Counted from the first letter of the stretch, positions 10,868 through 24,603 are shown. The stretch is 64,000 bases of DNA from Brachynemurus nebulosus (GCA_035578155.1 JAPWDM010000024.1:62001-126000), one strand, 5' to 3'. The notes: generated from the letters alone by a model not told the origin. Numbers and translations: made by a program.

Positions 10868-11515
10868 TTGCGGATTTAATCGAAAAATTGTTCAAATAAG
10901 AATTGCAGATATCGACGGGGGCAACCGATTGCAATAGTCAGAAGCTTTATAGCTCTTGTGGTTTTCGAGTTATGATACAAACTTGTAGTTTTTTAAATGG
11001 AAAGGTATGTTTAAAAGTTTGTCAAAAATTTGTTGATGATTCAAAAATACCAGTAACACTCAAATTTTCATTGTTTTATCTCATATTTTTGAGTAAGTAC
11101 GTTTTAAAAAAGACGCTTTTAAATTTCGAACTCCAGTGCTTCTAAACGATTAAGATTTTACGTAATTAAAAAAAAAAAATATTAGCTCAATATGGCCGCC
11201 ATTTTAATCAATGTAGTAACGAAAAATTAAACGATTATTACGTTTTCCATCGGAATTCAAAATTATTAAATAGATTAAATTATCGTATAAAAATGATATC
11301 TAAATACATTCTTTAATGATATCTAAATACATCATTTTTATACAAAGTATAAAAATTATGTCAAAAATGTTAAAAGCTTGAAGTAGAGCCAGACATCTAT
11401 ACTCCAAAATCTACATTACTCCAAAACTATACTCCAAAACTACCACTTATATTACAGAGAATGATACTAAATAAGGTTCTTTTCTTGGATGTAATAGAAA
11501 TGTTAGCCCGCTAAA
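10868..11515 (+). mobile_element. family G repeat, long copy
   Basis: Starts GATTTAATCGAAAAATTG, then CGACGGGGGCAACCGATTGC, a TTTCGAGTTATGATACAAAC block and ATATGGCCGCCATTTTAATC. Matches 40420-40909 and 39388-39510 in reverse. A tandem ATGATATCTAAATACAT pair (about 11292 and 11317) sits inside a TATAAAAATGA/TCATTTTTATA inverted repeat. Frames here are not conserved in the other copies. Confidence 0.55.
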
Positions 11516-11664
11516 ACTCTGTTGGTTGAAAGAGCCTCAAATACATATGCATATTTCTACCGCCTAATTGCTAAATTTAAAAAAAATTCAAAAAATAAAC
11601 TTGGGCAAAAAATTTTTTTTCATTTATATCTTTAATTAATGCACTAGATCAGTGTTATCAAAAA

Positions 11665-13047
<1,383 letters not shown>

Positions 13048-13185
13048 AGTCGAATTTTTCCTTGAAAAAATTAGACTTATACAGCCTATACGATAAGAAC
13101 GCGAGAGGCGAGAGGCGAGAGTAGGGGCGCTATCCGTTTTCGGACCCGTAGAACACGATTATGTAGAAAAAAAATGTCTGATATA
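13048..13185 (+). mobile_element. family E 5'-end fragment, unexpanded TA site
   Basis: Matches 58423-58540 and the reverse of 27521-27651: GAGGCGAGAGTAGGGGCGCT, ATCCGTTTTCGGACCCGTA, then GTCTGATATAT. In the other two copies TCTGATATA (or its mirror) continues into a long TA array; here it is followed by GGGTGATTCT. Confidence 0.6.
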
Positions 13186-14714
13186 TGGGTGATTCTACTT
13201 TTCAGGTCCTTTAAAAAATTAAAGTTTAAAAAATTAAGAAAAATCAATTTATAATCAAAGTCATTATAAATGATATCCACGGTGTTTGTGACCAACTCAC
13301 GGTTAAAAATCTAATTTCACTGTTGCTGGCACTGACATAAGAAATATGTACATATCTGTCTTTTACCGGCAACTTCCTTCAATTTATTAACAGTGTATTT
13401 ACTTGTTTGTTTATAACAAAAGTGGCCCAACTAACTCTAGTCAAACAGTATCAAATTCCAACGCATACATAATTAATTATTCTAAAATAAATTCATTCAA
13501 AAGTTTCGGTTTAGGACAACATACCATGACTGTGTGTTTATGGGTGCTGACTTAAAACGAACAGGTAATTGTTACTCAAATCACACACAACAACCAAATG
13601 AATTTATAAAAAATACAGACATTGTATAGGAATATGAATGCGACCAATTCAATTAATTTAAAAAAAAAAATTAATCAGTGTTTATTAATCAGTGTAAATC
13701 ACCATGTCGTAAAAAATGAAGTAACCCGGGACGACAAACAGCTACATTTACAACAATTTTGAATAGCCATAATTGTAACACTTTTTATTCATACGAATTT
13801 CATTCAAATAACTAGCTCCTCCAACACAATATAGGTACGTACGAGCTATGAATATTTTAAAAGACATCAAGTGAACAACATTCAGCAAACAGTCAGCAGT
13901 ATAGTCAGCACCTGATAACATCCAACACAAGTAGTAGACAGACGTATAGACCAAGAGCTAGCTTGTACTTCACCTGAAGTGTTTTCTATCAGTTAAAATT
14001 TTATATAAAGATACTTTGTATACGTTTGACTGAACAACTTCAGGCCTATAAGGACCTATTATTATTTGTTCAAAACTGATAAAAAAGTTTTTTGTAAATA
14101 TCTCGTAAAATATTGCGTTTTTAATAAAAAGAATTATTATAAAATTTATTGCTTGGAAACTTTACTACAGAAAGATTAATATGTAATTTATGTGTACAAA
14201 ATCGACAAATTAGTAGCAAAATATAAAACAATTTGATACAATTATCGCCTTGTTAAATAGAATTGTGATTTTTAAAAATTTAAGTATATCAAAAACATTT
14301 TACAAGAAAAAAATGGTGGAATATTTTTTGCACAAAAATATTCAAGTAGCATTTTTGAGATTATTGGATTCGAATTTCGAACGCGTAGCGTTTGAAATTA
14401 TGGCATCAAGTTAAAACGTAAAAAATGTACTTTCATTGTGTCACTATTGAGAACTGTTACTTTTTTCGTAGGAATTTTATCACAGAAATAAAATGTTTCC
14501 CTGGGTAAAAAAGTAGCCCATAATATTCATTTAACAACATGCAAAGTTTGAATGAAGTCAATTGATTCTTTTTTTATACCGTATTTAATATAGTTTCCCA
14601 CAGGATTCAGATATTTTCCCTGGAAAAAAGTAGCCTGTGTTCTTTTTCATCTCTTTTGTAAACAATATAAACAAAAATAATTCACCGTTGACAGACTTAC
14701 TTTGTGAAATTTCA
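13186..14714. other. unassigned AT-rich stretch
   Basis: No gene or RNA recognised. Two short texts, CCCTGGGTAAAAAAGTAGCC (about 14501) and CCCTGGAAAAAAGTAGCC (about 14622), are fragments of the LINE-tail-like sequence better preserved at 15215-15400. Confidence 0.35.
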
Positions 14715-14715
14715 T

Positions 14716-15156
14716 CTTAAATATTAAAAATATTTAAAGTTATAATTACTTTGTCAAATTCACTAAACAAATAGTAATTTACTTAACGCGTTTTCAGTCT
14801 TGTTGTCCCTAAATAACGGGTTTTTCCTGTTTGCAACATTACACCCCACCTATACATTTCATTAACTATAAATTTCATAATTTATTCATTTCTCAACCTA
14901 CTGTGAAGATGGCCGCAAGACCGAAAACACGTTAAGTAAATTATTATTTGGTTAGTGAATTTAACAAAGTAATTATAACTCGCTCCTCTAGATGTAAGTG
15001 TTCTATGTCCATTTTCAATAAGGTCGATGCAGAGAGAGATAGCTCTAAAAATGCATATGTTTATTCTACAGTTCTCTCTTTCTAGATCGACCTTATTGAA
15101 AATGGACGTAGAACACGTACATTCTAAAAGAGCGAACTTTAAATATTTTTAATATT
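14716..15156. mobile_element. hairpin element with a second hairpin element nested in its left arm
   Basis: Outer arms: ATATTAAAAATATTTAAAGT at 14719 plus 14981-15043 on the left, 15071-15156 on the right, with a loop of about 27 bp. The left arm is interrupted exactly between AAAGT and CGCTCCTCT by the element at 14738-14981. The right arm is continuous there, reading GAGCGAACTTTAAATA, which shows the uninterrupted state. Stem identity is high around the GTGTTCTA-GTCCATTTTC block. Confidence 0.65.
14738..14981. mobile_element. inner hairpin MITE with ~65-bp arms
   Basis: Arms 14738-14803 and 14917-14981 are inverted with few mismatches (TATAATTACTTTGT; AATTCACTAA; ACTTAACG-GTTTTC-GTCTT). 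The central 113 bp is not inverted. Ends are AT-rich, consistent with a TA target, though the duplication is not certain. Confidence 0.65.
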
Positions 15157-15214
15157 ACAATATGAGCAGTTTTAAATCAATCATCCGTCTATTAATAGTC
15201 ATTTGTTATAATTC

Positions 15215-15400
15215 AATATACTTTCCTTCGGGATTGAAACATTTCCTCGGGTTAAAAAATAGCCTATAACCGTCTCTATCCCGCAAACTATGTCTGTGTA
15301 AAGTTTCAAGTTGATTGGTTAAGCTGGTGAGGCGTGAAAGCAAGTCAAACAAACAAACAAGCAAACTTACTTTCGCATTTACAATATTAATTAGGATTAA
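15215..15400 (+). mobile_element. LINE 3'-tail-like fragment
   Basis: ACATTTCCTCGGGTTAAAAAATAGCCTATA, split by an AC step, leads to TGTAAAGTTTCAAGTTGATT, then (AAAC)n and AACTTACTTTCGCATTTACA with ATTAATTAGGAT. This order, ending in a short GGAT-type tail, is a familiar 3' end of insect RTE-like non-LTR elements. No reverse transcriptase is present. Confidence 0.5.
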
Positions 15401-16297
15401 GATTTCAGCCAGTGAAAAACACTTTAAATGAAGTGCACGCTGGCTCTTGGCCTAATATGGTAGTCGATGGATGAATTTGTTGAAAAGATGCATCATGTTC
15501 AGTTCGTGTACAGACACTGCACGGCTAATGTTTATAAACTTTTGTCAGTAGCTGGGCATAGTATTATATATAGCAGAAGCACATTCATTTTGTGCATTCT
15601 TTTTAATATTGTAACTCTAGGCTCATTCAAAGAATGCAGTTGGTTACTGTCAACATTGTATGCAGACAGTATGAAAAAAAGCTTTTTCATAGATTAAAGA
15701 GAAATTTGAACATTGAAAATTTCACCCAAAGAGCATTCATTATCAGAGTGTAGGTTAATAATTAGCTGGTAGATAATGTGTCTGCATTCATGTGGACATT
15801 TTAATGCAGATCAGTATGTAATCGAATAATATTCATTTTAGCAGAGAACTTTGTTATTTTTACTATAAAGAGAAACCAAATTTTAGACGTTGAAATATAG
15901 TCCTACACGGACAGAAAAATCATATAATTTTTGTAGAGAAAATTTAAGAAAAATTACTATGCGCTCTTATAATCCGTGCGCGATCGACGACCAAAGTAAA
16001 AAATATATGAAAGCATGGTAAAATTTAATGTGCTAACACACAACTTCTATCACATTCTTATGCATATACATATATGGTATAGTTTAATTCTTGTTGTCGT
16101 ACTCTTTCATTTGCGCATCTGATCCGCAACCTTATGTTGCTTGGGCTGTACCTGTAAAAACTTCGAAGATGCCCGATCTTTTCCGACCTTCCATTCTTTA
16201 TGATGCATACATAAATGATTGGCAACAATATATTGTAATACCGATGACCATCCGTCGTGTGAGACATTCTATTGAACACTGCTTCAACACCACACAA
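15401..16297. other. unassigned stretch
   Basis: Small overlapping frames on both strands (16058-16312) are not supported as genes. Nothing recognised. Confidence 0.3.
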
Positions 16298-16335
16298 CAC
16301 CACACCAGCTAGCTAGCTGGTGTGGTGGTACCACC
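16298..16335. repeat. perfect 30-bp palindrome plus 12-bp palindrome
   Basis: CACCACACCAGCTAG is followed directly by its exact complement (16298-16327). GGTGGTACCACC (16324-16335) overlaps the end. A zero-loop palindrome of this length is striking in a low-GC region. Confidence 0.85.
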
Positions 16336-18345
16336 ACCAGCGTGGCTATGTGGCCTTCATATATGATTGTGTTGTTACCGTTTGCAGATTGCCACAGCGT
16401 TGATACCTTCTCTTTCTTTCTTACTACTATTAGCTTTTTTTCTTCTTTTCTACTTTTCTTTTATTTTAAGACAGCATGTTAATTTTTGTAAGAAAAACAA
16501 TTAAACTGTCAGCAATGGAATTTTTATTGTGCTGTTTTACAAATTTACGGAGCTAATATTACGGAAAGAACATCCTATCCTTTAAATTTTCTATGATTAA
16601 TTAGAATTTTTATATTTTTACCGTACAAAATTGAATATGTTCGCGTTTTACACGTCAATTGTAGTGCTGAGCACAGTAATTTTTATAAGAATTTTCTCTC
16701 CGTGTAACTAAAACAATGACCTTTTGAGACTTCTAATATTGTTCGTTTTCAAGAATTGAATTTGTCAGAAATTACTATCCCCTCCATATATTATGGCTAT
16801 ATAACGATGGTATGGCAGATATAAGAGGGGAAAGTGTTTTAACATATACGATTTTCATCGGATGTTGACGTTTTGGGACCCAAGATTCAGGAAATCAAAA
16901 ATCCGGATAGAAATCTTCCGAACTCGGACTTTCTATGTAGGTACGTATGTATGTACGCATGTTGGCGTCAAATCAATAAATATTTCCAAATCCATTGCGG
17001 CTAGAGAAATGAAACCAATCTTAAAATAATTCTATTTACGGGGGCATTAAAAACGGCAAAATTTTGACGTATTTTGTGCGTTAATTTTGGAGTTATCGTC
17101 AATGTTAACTTTTTGGAAAAATCGAAAAATCGACGAAATTTAAGAAGAAAATATATTACAAAAGAATCCAATTATTTTAAGAACAAAATTCTTTTCACAA
17201 GTTACGTGATTTACAAGAATTTTGATATTTTTGTGTTTTTTCAGATTCTTATTTTTTTGTCAGAACTAAAAATATTTTGAAATTTCGCAGTAAGATAGGA
17301 GTTGTAGTACCTCCAATTGAAAATCGACTTTTTTTTAAAATGTCGTCACAGTGAGTGGGGATAATTTAAAATATCAAGTTCTTCCCTTTTGGGTAACTAT
17401 AGTGGCGTAATTTCGAATAAAATTATGAAAAATTATTTTTAGAAATTTTAATATGCAACAACTTTAGTTAAGGTATTTTTTTTTAAACTGCAGCCATCTA
17501 CCCGTAAAAACTCACAGTAAATTTGGATTTTCTGTGACTACTGTAAAGAATTGTCTTTTGTATTATTTATCGAAATATAACAAGAGTATCTTTTTGCGCG
17601 GAATTGTCTGAAAAAAAAAAACGACGTGATAATTTACTTACACGAACTATCGAAAACCAGCCCTTATCAAAGGATGGAAGAAGTGTTAACATAAATTCGG
17701 TTATAAGTTAACATAATTTAACTTAATATTTAATTATTATGAATCCGTTATTCAAAAGCATTTGGAAAATATTTAGGGAAAAGATGGTTTCTATTCAGCA
17801 TATTTCCCTTAGTCATGGGTTTTGGAAAAAAGTGTAGGTATATAAAGAGATATCCTTACTTTTGAACATGTCACCTTTAACATTTATGGTACAAAATTCT
17901 GAACCACTTTGTATGTAAGATTCAATGTTGACAAAACGTGACAAAATGGATTGTGGAAGTATCAAAATTTGTTTGTTTAAGAGTTTGACCACTTCAAAAC
18001 TTTTTTTGGTTAAGTGATTTATTGCCACTTCAAAATAAACCGTGCGGTGCCCGCAGTAAAATGTGACCGTAGAAATTAGGTCGAATTAATGTAAACATGT
18101 ACATTTAAATACATGAATTTATTTAATACAGGGTGATTGTAACGGTTTGTCGAACCGGTCTGTCATTACCATTATCGTCTCGTACACTTACTGTTTTCAC
18201 TTTGGACCATTACAGATTTCTTTACACTCTTACCTTGCAGATTGCAATATACTCTAACATTACAGATTTCATTGCATTCTCAGCTAAATTTCGTTACCCT
18301 CGTTATAGAAGCTTTCACTCGAAAAAGTGATAATCTAGCCTATTG
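16336..18345. other. unassigned AT-rich stretch
   Basis: No gene recognised. 16790-17050 has a more GC-balanced, repeat-like texture (GACGTTTTGGGACCCAAGAT) but no second copy was found in the window. Confidence 0.3.
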
Positions 18346-18466
18346 TACTTCAAAGGCAAATTGTTAAGTTCATTTATACAGTAGGATACATTTAATAACC
18401 AACAGAACACATAGAGGTGCTATGAACTTCAATTTAAAATAAAGTACGAGTACATAACAACACTTA
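18346..18466 (+). repeat. duplicated flank of family A
   Basis: Nearly identical to 9505-9618, in the same position before a family A copy. Confidence 0.6.
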
Positions 18467-18570
18467 TTAAGGTGGTATTCCTATGTGACACGTAGCATTA
18501 AAAATACTTCTGTTGCAGCATTCTGCATAACATAGCGAATTTTCGTTTACAAAAATTAGTTTTTCTCGGA
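18467..18570 (+). mobile_element. family A copy, left part (interrupted)
   Basis: Runs from TTAAGGTGGTATTCCTATGT to TTTTTCTCGGA, where the 5.7 kb insertion begins. The element resumes at 24260 with AGTTGACATAGAACAATAGT and ends near 24655. Confidence 0.7.
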
Positions 18571-19095
18571 AAGGGCATAGCCGGGTAAGATAGGGAAAAC
18601 GGCCCTTGACGCAAAATTGATTGTTTTTATAGGAAATAATACTTCTTAGCCCCAGATACATTCCTGCCAAATTTCAACCCTCCAAGGCTAATAGTTTATG
18701 AATACACAAACAGACAAAAATTTTCAAAAAAAATTTTTTTTGACGAAATTACTGAGCCGATTTACTTGAGTTTAATATATATTGTGTACCCACCTTAGGC
18801 GAAGTATAAAAAAAAAAAATTAACGTTATATCCCTTTATTATACTAATTTTTTTAAATTTTTAAATTTAAGAAAATTTTTTTTGGCACTTAGGCGTTAGC
18901 GACACCCACCATTTTTTGTTCAATAATTTGTCTCTTAGTACTCTATAACATATATTTTTATCGAAAAATTTTAGTTGGTAGAACATAGTAATATTTCAAT
19001 ACAAATGCATGCCATGTTCGATACTACATATATTACTTATGGATAAAAAGGACCATAAAGTAAAGCATCTGCCTTATTTCTAAAACACAGTAGAA
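18571..19095 (+). repeat. left inverted arm of the 5.7 kb insertion
   Basis: GGGAAAAC-GCCCTTGACGC, CTTCTTAGCCCCAGATACAT, GTGTACCCACCTTAG and AATGCATGCCATGTTCG are all present in reverse in 23735-24259. A 67-residue frame here has no known domain. Confidence 0.75.
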
Positions 19096-19611
19096 CTCTA
19101 AGCAGTGCAATAAAATGTTCTCTTCCCCCCTGAGTTGCAGTTCTTGGAGTTCCTGTGACGGTCTAAAAAATATATATTTTGAGCTGTTATAAAAAATATG
19201 TTTTAACTTACTAAAAAATAATTTTCAAGGTTAATTTTACCATGAATCTGAATATTTGAATGAAATCAATAAAATTATCTCAGCATATTTACTAATTAAA
19301 ATTATATCTAACTCAACAAAAATTATAAGTTTTAGAAACTTTATTCAAATAAAGTTACTAATAATAACAATAATACGTCTTAAATGTTATATTGTTTTAA
19401 AAATAATAAACATTAACTTAATAAAATGGAACAAAAAACTTCAACAATGTATAGTAATAACAACAATCCGGCTAAAACCTGTTGTAGTTATTACATGTAC
19501 ATATAACTAACTTGAAGAAAGTAGTGTACAATTGTACGCAATATGTAGCTCGTCCCTCTCACTTGATGTTTTTGTTGCACTTCTTAAGGAGGTGCAGAAA
19601 GTGGATTTTTC
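19096..19611. other. ~0.5 kb sequence interrupting the left arm
   Basis: The right arm runs continuously from TTATTTCTAAAA-type sequence into AATTACATACGTTCATAACT. On the left these two blocks are separated by about 515 bp. An insertion here, or a deletion on the right, is implied. AT-rich, unrecognised; an 84-residue frame (19256-19510) is very low complexity. Confidence 0.4.
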
Positions 19612-19692
19612 TGTAATAAAATTACATACGTTCATAACTACGACAAACAACTTAAACAAACGTCTAGCTTTATCTGCCGTCTGGCTTATTTT

Positions 19693-19860
19693 GTTAACAC
19701 GATGACGGGTCATGGGGAATTATAACGAAATGACCAACTGGTATGCTATTTTGACAGCTAATCAACTTTGTATGAAATTGTTGACATCGTAAGACGTGGT
19801 GTATGAGCTAACAAAGTTTCACTTGACGTCTTACAAAGAAAACAACTCTAACAAAGGAGA
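19693..19860 (+). repeat. family Q repeat with conserved frame, copy 1
   Basis: From ATGACCAACTGG (19731) the plus-strand frame gives MTNWYAILTANQLCMKLLTS, a stop, then VVYELTKFHLTSYK. The minus strand at 41230-41402 gives MLNWYVILITNTLYMELMMS and then LVRFHLTSYN. Residues are retained across diverged DNA. This suggests a decayed coding segment, but no known family is recognised. Confidence 0.4.
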
Positions 19861-19877
19861 AATCAATATCTATTTTG

Positions 19878-20105
19878 TTTTATTAATAAAATACCCCTGT
19901 CGCAGCATCCTGCATAACATAGCGAATTTCCATTTACAAAAGTACGTTTTTCTCGGAAACTAGTTGATATAGAGTAATTGTAAATAAAAAAAACTTTATG
20001 TGATTTTTCCGCCTCATTCCGCCAAATTTTTTTCACGAAACGTTTTCACGATATTTTTTAAAAATAAGATGTTTCGTTTTTGAGTTATCGTGCGGACACA
20101 CACAC

Positions 20106-20167
<62 letters not shown>

Positions 20168-20827
20168 GTGTGTGTGTCCGCACGATAACTCAAAAACGAA
20201 ACATCTTATTTTTAAAAAATATCGTGAAAACGTTTCGTGAAAAAAATTTGGCGGAATGAGGCGGAAAAATCACATAAAGTTTTTTTTATTTACAATTACT
20301 CTATATCAACTAGTTTCCAAGAAAAACGTACTTTTGTAAATGGAAATTCGCTATGTTATTCAGGATGCTGCGACAGGGGTATTTTAATAACAGATGCGTT
20401 TATGTACAGGGCCGGTGAGAGAAATGACCGATGAAATATCTATTATACAAATTATGTGTATTTTTATCACCAATTAAACATATACGTATTTTTAAAATAG
20501 TAAAAATACGTATATGTTTAATTGGTGATAAAAATACACATAATTTGTATAATAGATATTTCATCGGTCATTTCTCTCACCGGCCCTGTACATAAACGCA
20601 TCTGTTATTAAAATACCCCTGTCGCAGCATCCTGAATAACATAGCGAATTTCCATTTACAAAAGTACGTTTTTCTTGGAAACTAGTTGATATAGAGTAAT
20701 TGTAAATAAAAAAAACTTTATGTGATTTTTCCGCCTCATTCCGCCAAATTTTTTTCACGAAACGTTTTCACGATATTTTTTAAAAATAAGATGTTTCGTT
20801 TTTGAGTTATCGTGCGGACACACACAC

Positions 20828-20875
<48 letters not shown>

Positions 20876-21030
20876 GTGTGTGTGTCCGCACGATAACTCA
20901 AAAACGAAACATCTTATTTTTAAAAAATATCGTGAAAACGTTTCGTGAAAAAAATTTGGCGGAATGAGGCGGAAAAATCACATAAAGTTTTTTTTATTTA
21001 CAATTACTCTATATCAACTAGTTTCCAAGA

Positions 21031-21089
<59 letters not shown>

Positions 21090-21417
21090 GTGTGTGTGTC
21101 CGCACGATAACTCAAAAACGAAACATCTTATTTTTAAAAAATATCGTGAAAACGTTTCGTGAAAAAAATTTGGCGGAATGAGGCGGAAAAATCACATAAA
21201 GTTTTTTTTATTTACAATTACTCTATATCAACTAGTTTCCAAGAAAAACGTACTTTTGTAAATGGAAATTCGCTATGTTATTCAGGATGCTGCGACAGGG
21301 GTATTTTAATAACCGATGCGTTTATGTACAGGGCCGGTGAGAGAAATGACCGATGAAATATCTATTATACAAATTATGTGTATTTTTATCACCAATTAAA
21401 CATATACGTATTTTTAC
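19878..21417. repeat. stack of four alternating inverted family A units around (TA)n
   Basis: Units of the family A 5' part, ending GTGCGGACACACACACG, alternate in orientation and are joined by TA arrays at 20107-20166, 20829-20874 and 21035-21088. The arms 20167-20494 and 20501-20828 are each exactly 328 bp and complementary as far as can be read, around a 6-bp spacer (AAATAG). A fifth partial unit (20875-21034) stops at CCAAGAAAAA where the next TA array begins. The repeated 65-residue frames here are the same repeat read several times, not genes. Confidence 0.8.
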
Positions 21418-21566
21418 TTGACACTAGTTCTAATTTTACCACCAGAGGCGCAACTGAGAATCTTTGCCTTACCAATACTGAATTTAATATTTTGAGCTAA
21501 ATTTTTTAACGGTTACGAAAAAAAATTTAGAACGGAATTTATTTTCCAAACGTAACAAAACATTTC

Positions 21567-21962
21567 GACGGTACACCGAAAGAGTGACACAACTCAAAAA
21601 TTTACATTTTCGAGTTTATTGTGTAAATGTATAGCAAAATTTGCATATTTTTATGTCCCAGAACGACATATTGCTACTTCCAAAATTAACCGCTAGAAGG
21701 CGGTTTTGTCGTTTTTTCCTTACTTCAAAGTAGCGAATTTTTTTTATCAAAATCTTTAATGTTATCAAAATTAACTTGTTATTTTTATTGTTGGAATACA
21801 AGGTGAGTACCAACGGGTTATCTCCAAAAAAATTTTGAAAATTTTAGAAATCCGAAACTATGATAACTTTTGAAGTAAATAATAAAACTTTTGAATAGAG
21901 ATATTGAAGTAGCTGTTTTTTTTTTTTTTTTTGAACTGTGTCACTCTTTCTGTGTACCGACG
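21567..21962. mobile_element. MITE with ~32-bp TIRs (GGTACAC-GAAAGAGTGACACA)
   Basis: Left end CGGTACACCGAAAGAGTGAC (21569) and, complemented, right end CGGTACACAGAAAGAGTGAC (ends about 21961). The similarity continues inward through ACA-CTCAAAAA. Length is about 395 bp. The ends resemble Tc1/mariner-type TIRs, which is inference. The ORF on the minus strand (21616-21813) is not supported. Confidence 0.65.
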
Positions 21963-23368
21963 ATTTTACCTTTTTAAATTCTCTTGCTGAAGAAAATAAC
22001 CATTCGACACGGAAACAAAACTAAAGTTGGACCTTTATTCAAGGGCTTATCCGGCATGTACTTAGTTGATGTTTTCCTTCTTAATCCAGGTTTTTAGTTT
22101 ACTGTGTGTTCTCTTTTTCTTCTTATTATATCTTTAAATTCACCATCCATGTTTTAAATAGGAATTTATAATACATAAAAGTATTGCTGTTGATATTAAC
22201 GTTTTAACATGTACATTCAAATTATTAGAAAAAATTCAATTACAAAATCCACAGTTTTTAATAGATATGTATTTACCTTATTATGTTGACAAATTCTATT
22301 AATAATTGCCTGTTTAGAATTTATATTTTCTTTTTTATTTTAGCTATATTCTTCTCGTATATAAATAACATTTGCTTCACGGTTTCATGTAATTTTTAAT
22401 GTGGTTTTAAATTTTTTACCTATATAAAACAAAACAAAAAACAAATAATAGGACAAATATTAATTACTATTTGATTTTAAAAATGTAATATATAAATTAA
22501 CATGAATTATTACCTATTTTTCTCAAATATCAGTCAAATATCAGCACCGAATCTATATGTCAACATTTCAACACAAAGACGAGTTGATTTGAAATTCTCA
22601 TTGTTGAAATATTAGTTTAAATTCAAGCTAATTTGGCAGTATTGTACATACCTGTGGTGCTATCTGGTTAAAAACGCTGACACAATAGAATTTTTAAAAT
22701 AAAAAATTATTAAATATATTTAAAATTAAAAAATTATTAAAAATATTAATAATTTTAAAAATATTATTATAATTTTTTAACGTAATGTGTTAAATAAAGA
22801 GATTAAAATAATGTGCAGTATTTAGAAAAAGAAATCAATTCTACTACAATTTGAATTTGAAAGCAAAAATAAATTTTCGAAAACAAAATAACAAATCTAA
22901 TCTACTTATACTAGAGATATTATGTTTACAAATGCATAAGGCTATTTGTGCACTACCAAAAATATAATTTTAAAATTTTATTTAATCAAAGAAATATTAT
23001 AGTTTAATTAATTAAATTTAATAATATTACATTTATATAACCGTAGAAATTTATTAAGGCATTATTCTGAATATTTATCCAAAGAAATTTGAAATATGAT
23101 AGGTAGTAGAAGTACTAAGTGTAGTAATACCCTTAAAATACGTGTATAATCAAAATAAATAAAAATAGGATTTTTCCAATACAACAGAAAGAGATAATAC
23201 GATAAAAAGAGACTCTATATAAAAATTATTTTTGATTTTTCTTGAAAACCAGTTTATACAGAGGAAAAGTTTAAAAAGCTCACTAATATAACTTCTTACA
23301 ATTTTTTTGATAGTATAACAAAATTTTTGAAAAAGTCCCAAATTCTGATCAAAAAACACAAAAAAAGA
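21963..23368. other. AT-rich interior of the 5.7 kb insertion
   Basis: No gene, no recognised repeat. Very AT-rich around 22680-23050. Confidence 0.4.
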
Positions 23369-23673
23369 CTTTAAAGCCCAAAATATCCGGTCTGTGGCAT
23401 CGGATGTGTCTGGCTAACGAACTTAGGCGAGCGAAATCGAATTCAAACCTACACACCAAATTTCATAAGCATTAAACGTTTTGTTCGAGAGTTATCGTGT
23501 ACACACATAAATACATATATATATATTTATATATATATAAATTTTAGTGAAGTAGATTTTCGGGTTCTAGAGGCTCCAAAACAAATTTCTACCATAGTCC
23601 CGGGCTTAGGTCTTACCACAAGAGCTGCTGTAATAGCTGAATTTTCATTCTGAAAATTCGCTAAAAAGACAAA
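23369..23673 (+). mobile_element. family A copy, 3' part
   Basis: Contains GGCTAACGAACTTAGGCGAG, TTTCATAAGCATTAAACG, GAGAGTTATCGTGTACACAC, a short impure TA run (about 23513-23540), then AATTTTAGTGAAGTAGATTT and the end GAAAATTCGCTAAAA. It abuts the right arm of the 5.7 kb insertion. Confidence 0.6.
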
Positions 23674-24259
23674 CGGCAGATAATGTTGGACTTGAGTAAA
23701 TTTAAACTAGTTTATCGTAGTTATGAACGTATGTAATTGTATTATTTTAGAAATAGGGTAGATATTTTACTTTATATTCCTTTTTATACATAAGTTATAT
23801 ATGTGGTACCGAACATGGCATGCATTTGTATTGAAATATAACTATGTTCTACCAACTAAAATTTTTCCAAAAAAATATATGTTATAGAGTACTAAGAGAC
23901 AAATTATTGAACAAAAAATGGTGGGTGTCGCTAATGCCTAAGTGCCAAAAAAAAATTTTCTTAAAATTAAAAATTTAAAAAAATTAGTATAATAAAGGGA
24001 TATAACGTTAATTTTTTTTTCATTACTTCGTCTAAGGTGGGTACATAATATATATTAAACTTAAATAAATCGGTTCAATAATTTCGCCAAAAAAAATTTT
24101 TTTTGAAAATTTTTGTCTGTTTGTGTATTCATAAACTATTAGCCTCGGAGGGTTGAAATTGAGCAGGAATGTATCTGGGGCTAAGAAGTATTATTTCCTA
24201 TAAAAACAATGAATTTTGCGTCAAGGGCAGTTTTCCCTATCTTACCCGGCTATGCCCTT
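23674..24259 (-). repeat. right inverted arm of the 5.7 kb insertion
   Basis: Mirror of the left arm; ends CCCGGCTATGCCCTT at 24259. It lacks the 0.5 kb interruption present on the left. Confidence 0.75.
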
Positions 24260-24509
24260 AGTTGACATAGAACAATAGTTTAAAGACCTTTTTTATGTAA
24301 TTTTTCCTCCTTTTTTAAGTGGTGTAAAAGAATTTCACAAAAATTATTGATTAAGTGGAAATTTTGTCAAAAAACTAATTTTTGGCAAAAACAAAAAGCA
24401 TGTTCCTGGCATCCGACGTGTCTGGCTAACGAACTTGTCCAACGGTTTGGCATTTGCAACATTTTCACCAAATTTCGTAAAGACATTTTGTTCGAGAGTT
24501 ATCCTGCGG

Positions 24510-24603
<94 letters not shown>

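Larger units (their letters stand above)
18571..24259. mobile_element. 5.7 kb insertion with long inverted arms, inside a family A element
   Basis: Begins AAGGGCATAGCCGGGTAAGA and ends with its complement. Arms match for about 525 bp (18571-19095 against about 23735-24259) with few differences. After a 0.5 kb interruption on the left they match again at 19612-19690 against about 23675-23735. The two flanks join into the uninterrupted family A sequence seen at 9700-9740. The empty-site length is restored without a target duplication. Contents are other repeats and AT-rich DNA, with no transposase found. It could be a foldback or large-TIR non-autonomous element. Superfamily unknown. Confidence 0.65.

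Noticed and set aside
20237..21356. The same 65-residue frame repeated four times
   Set aside because: It is the same family A repeat read in each inverted unit; other diverged family A copies do not keep the frame.
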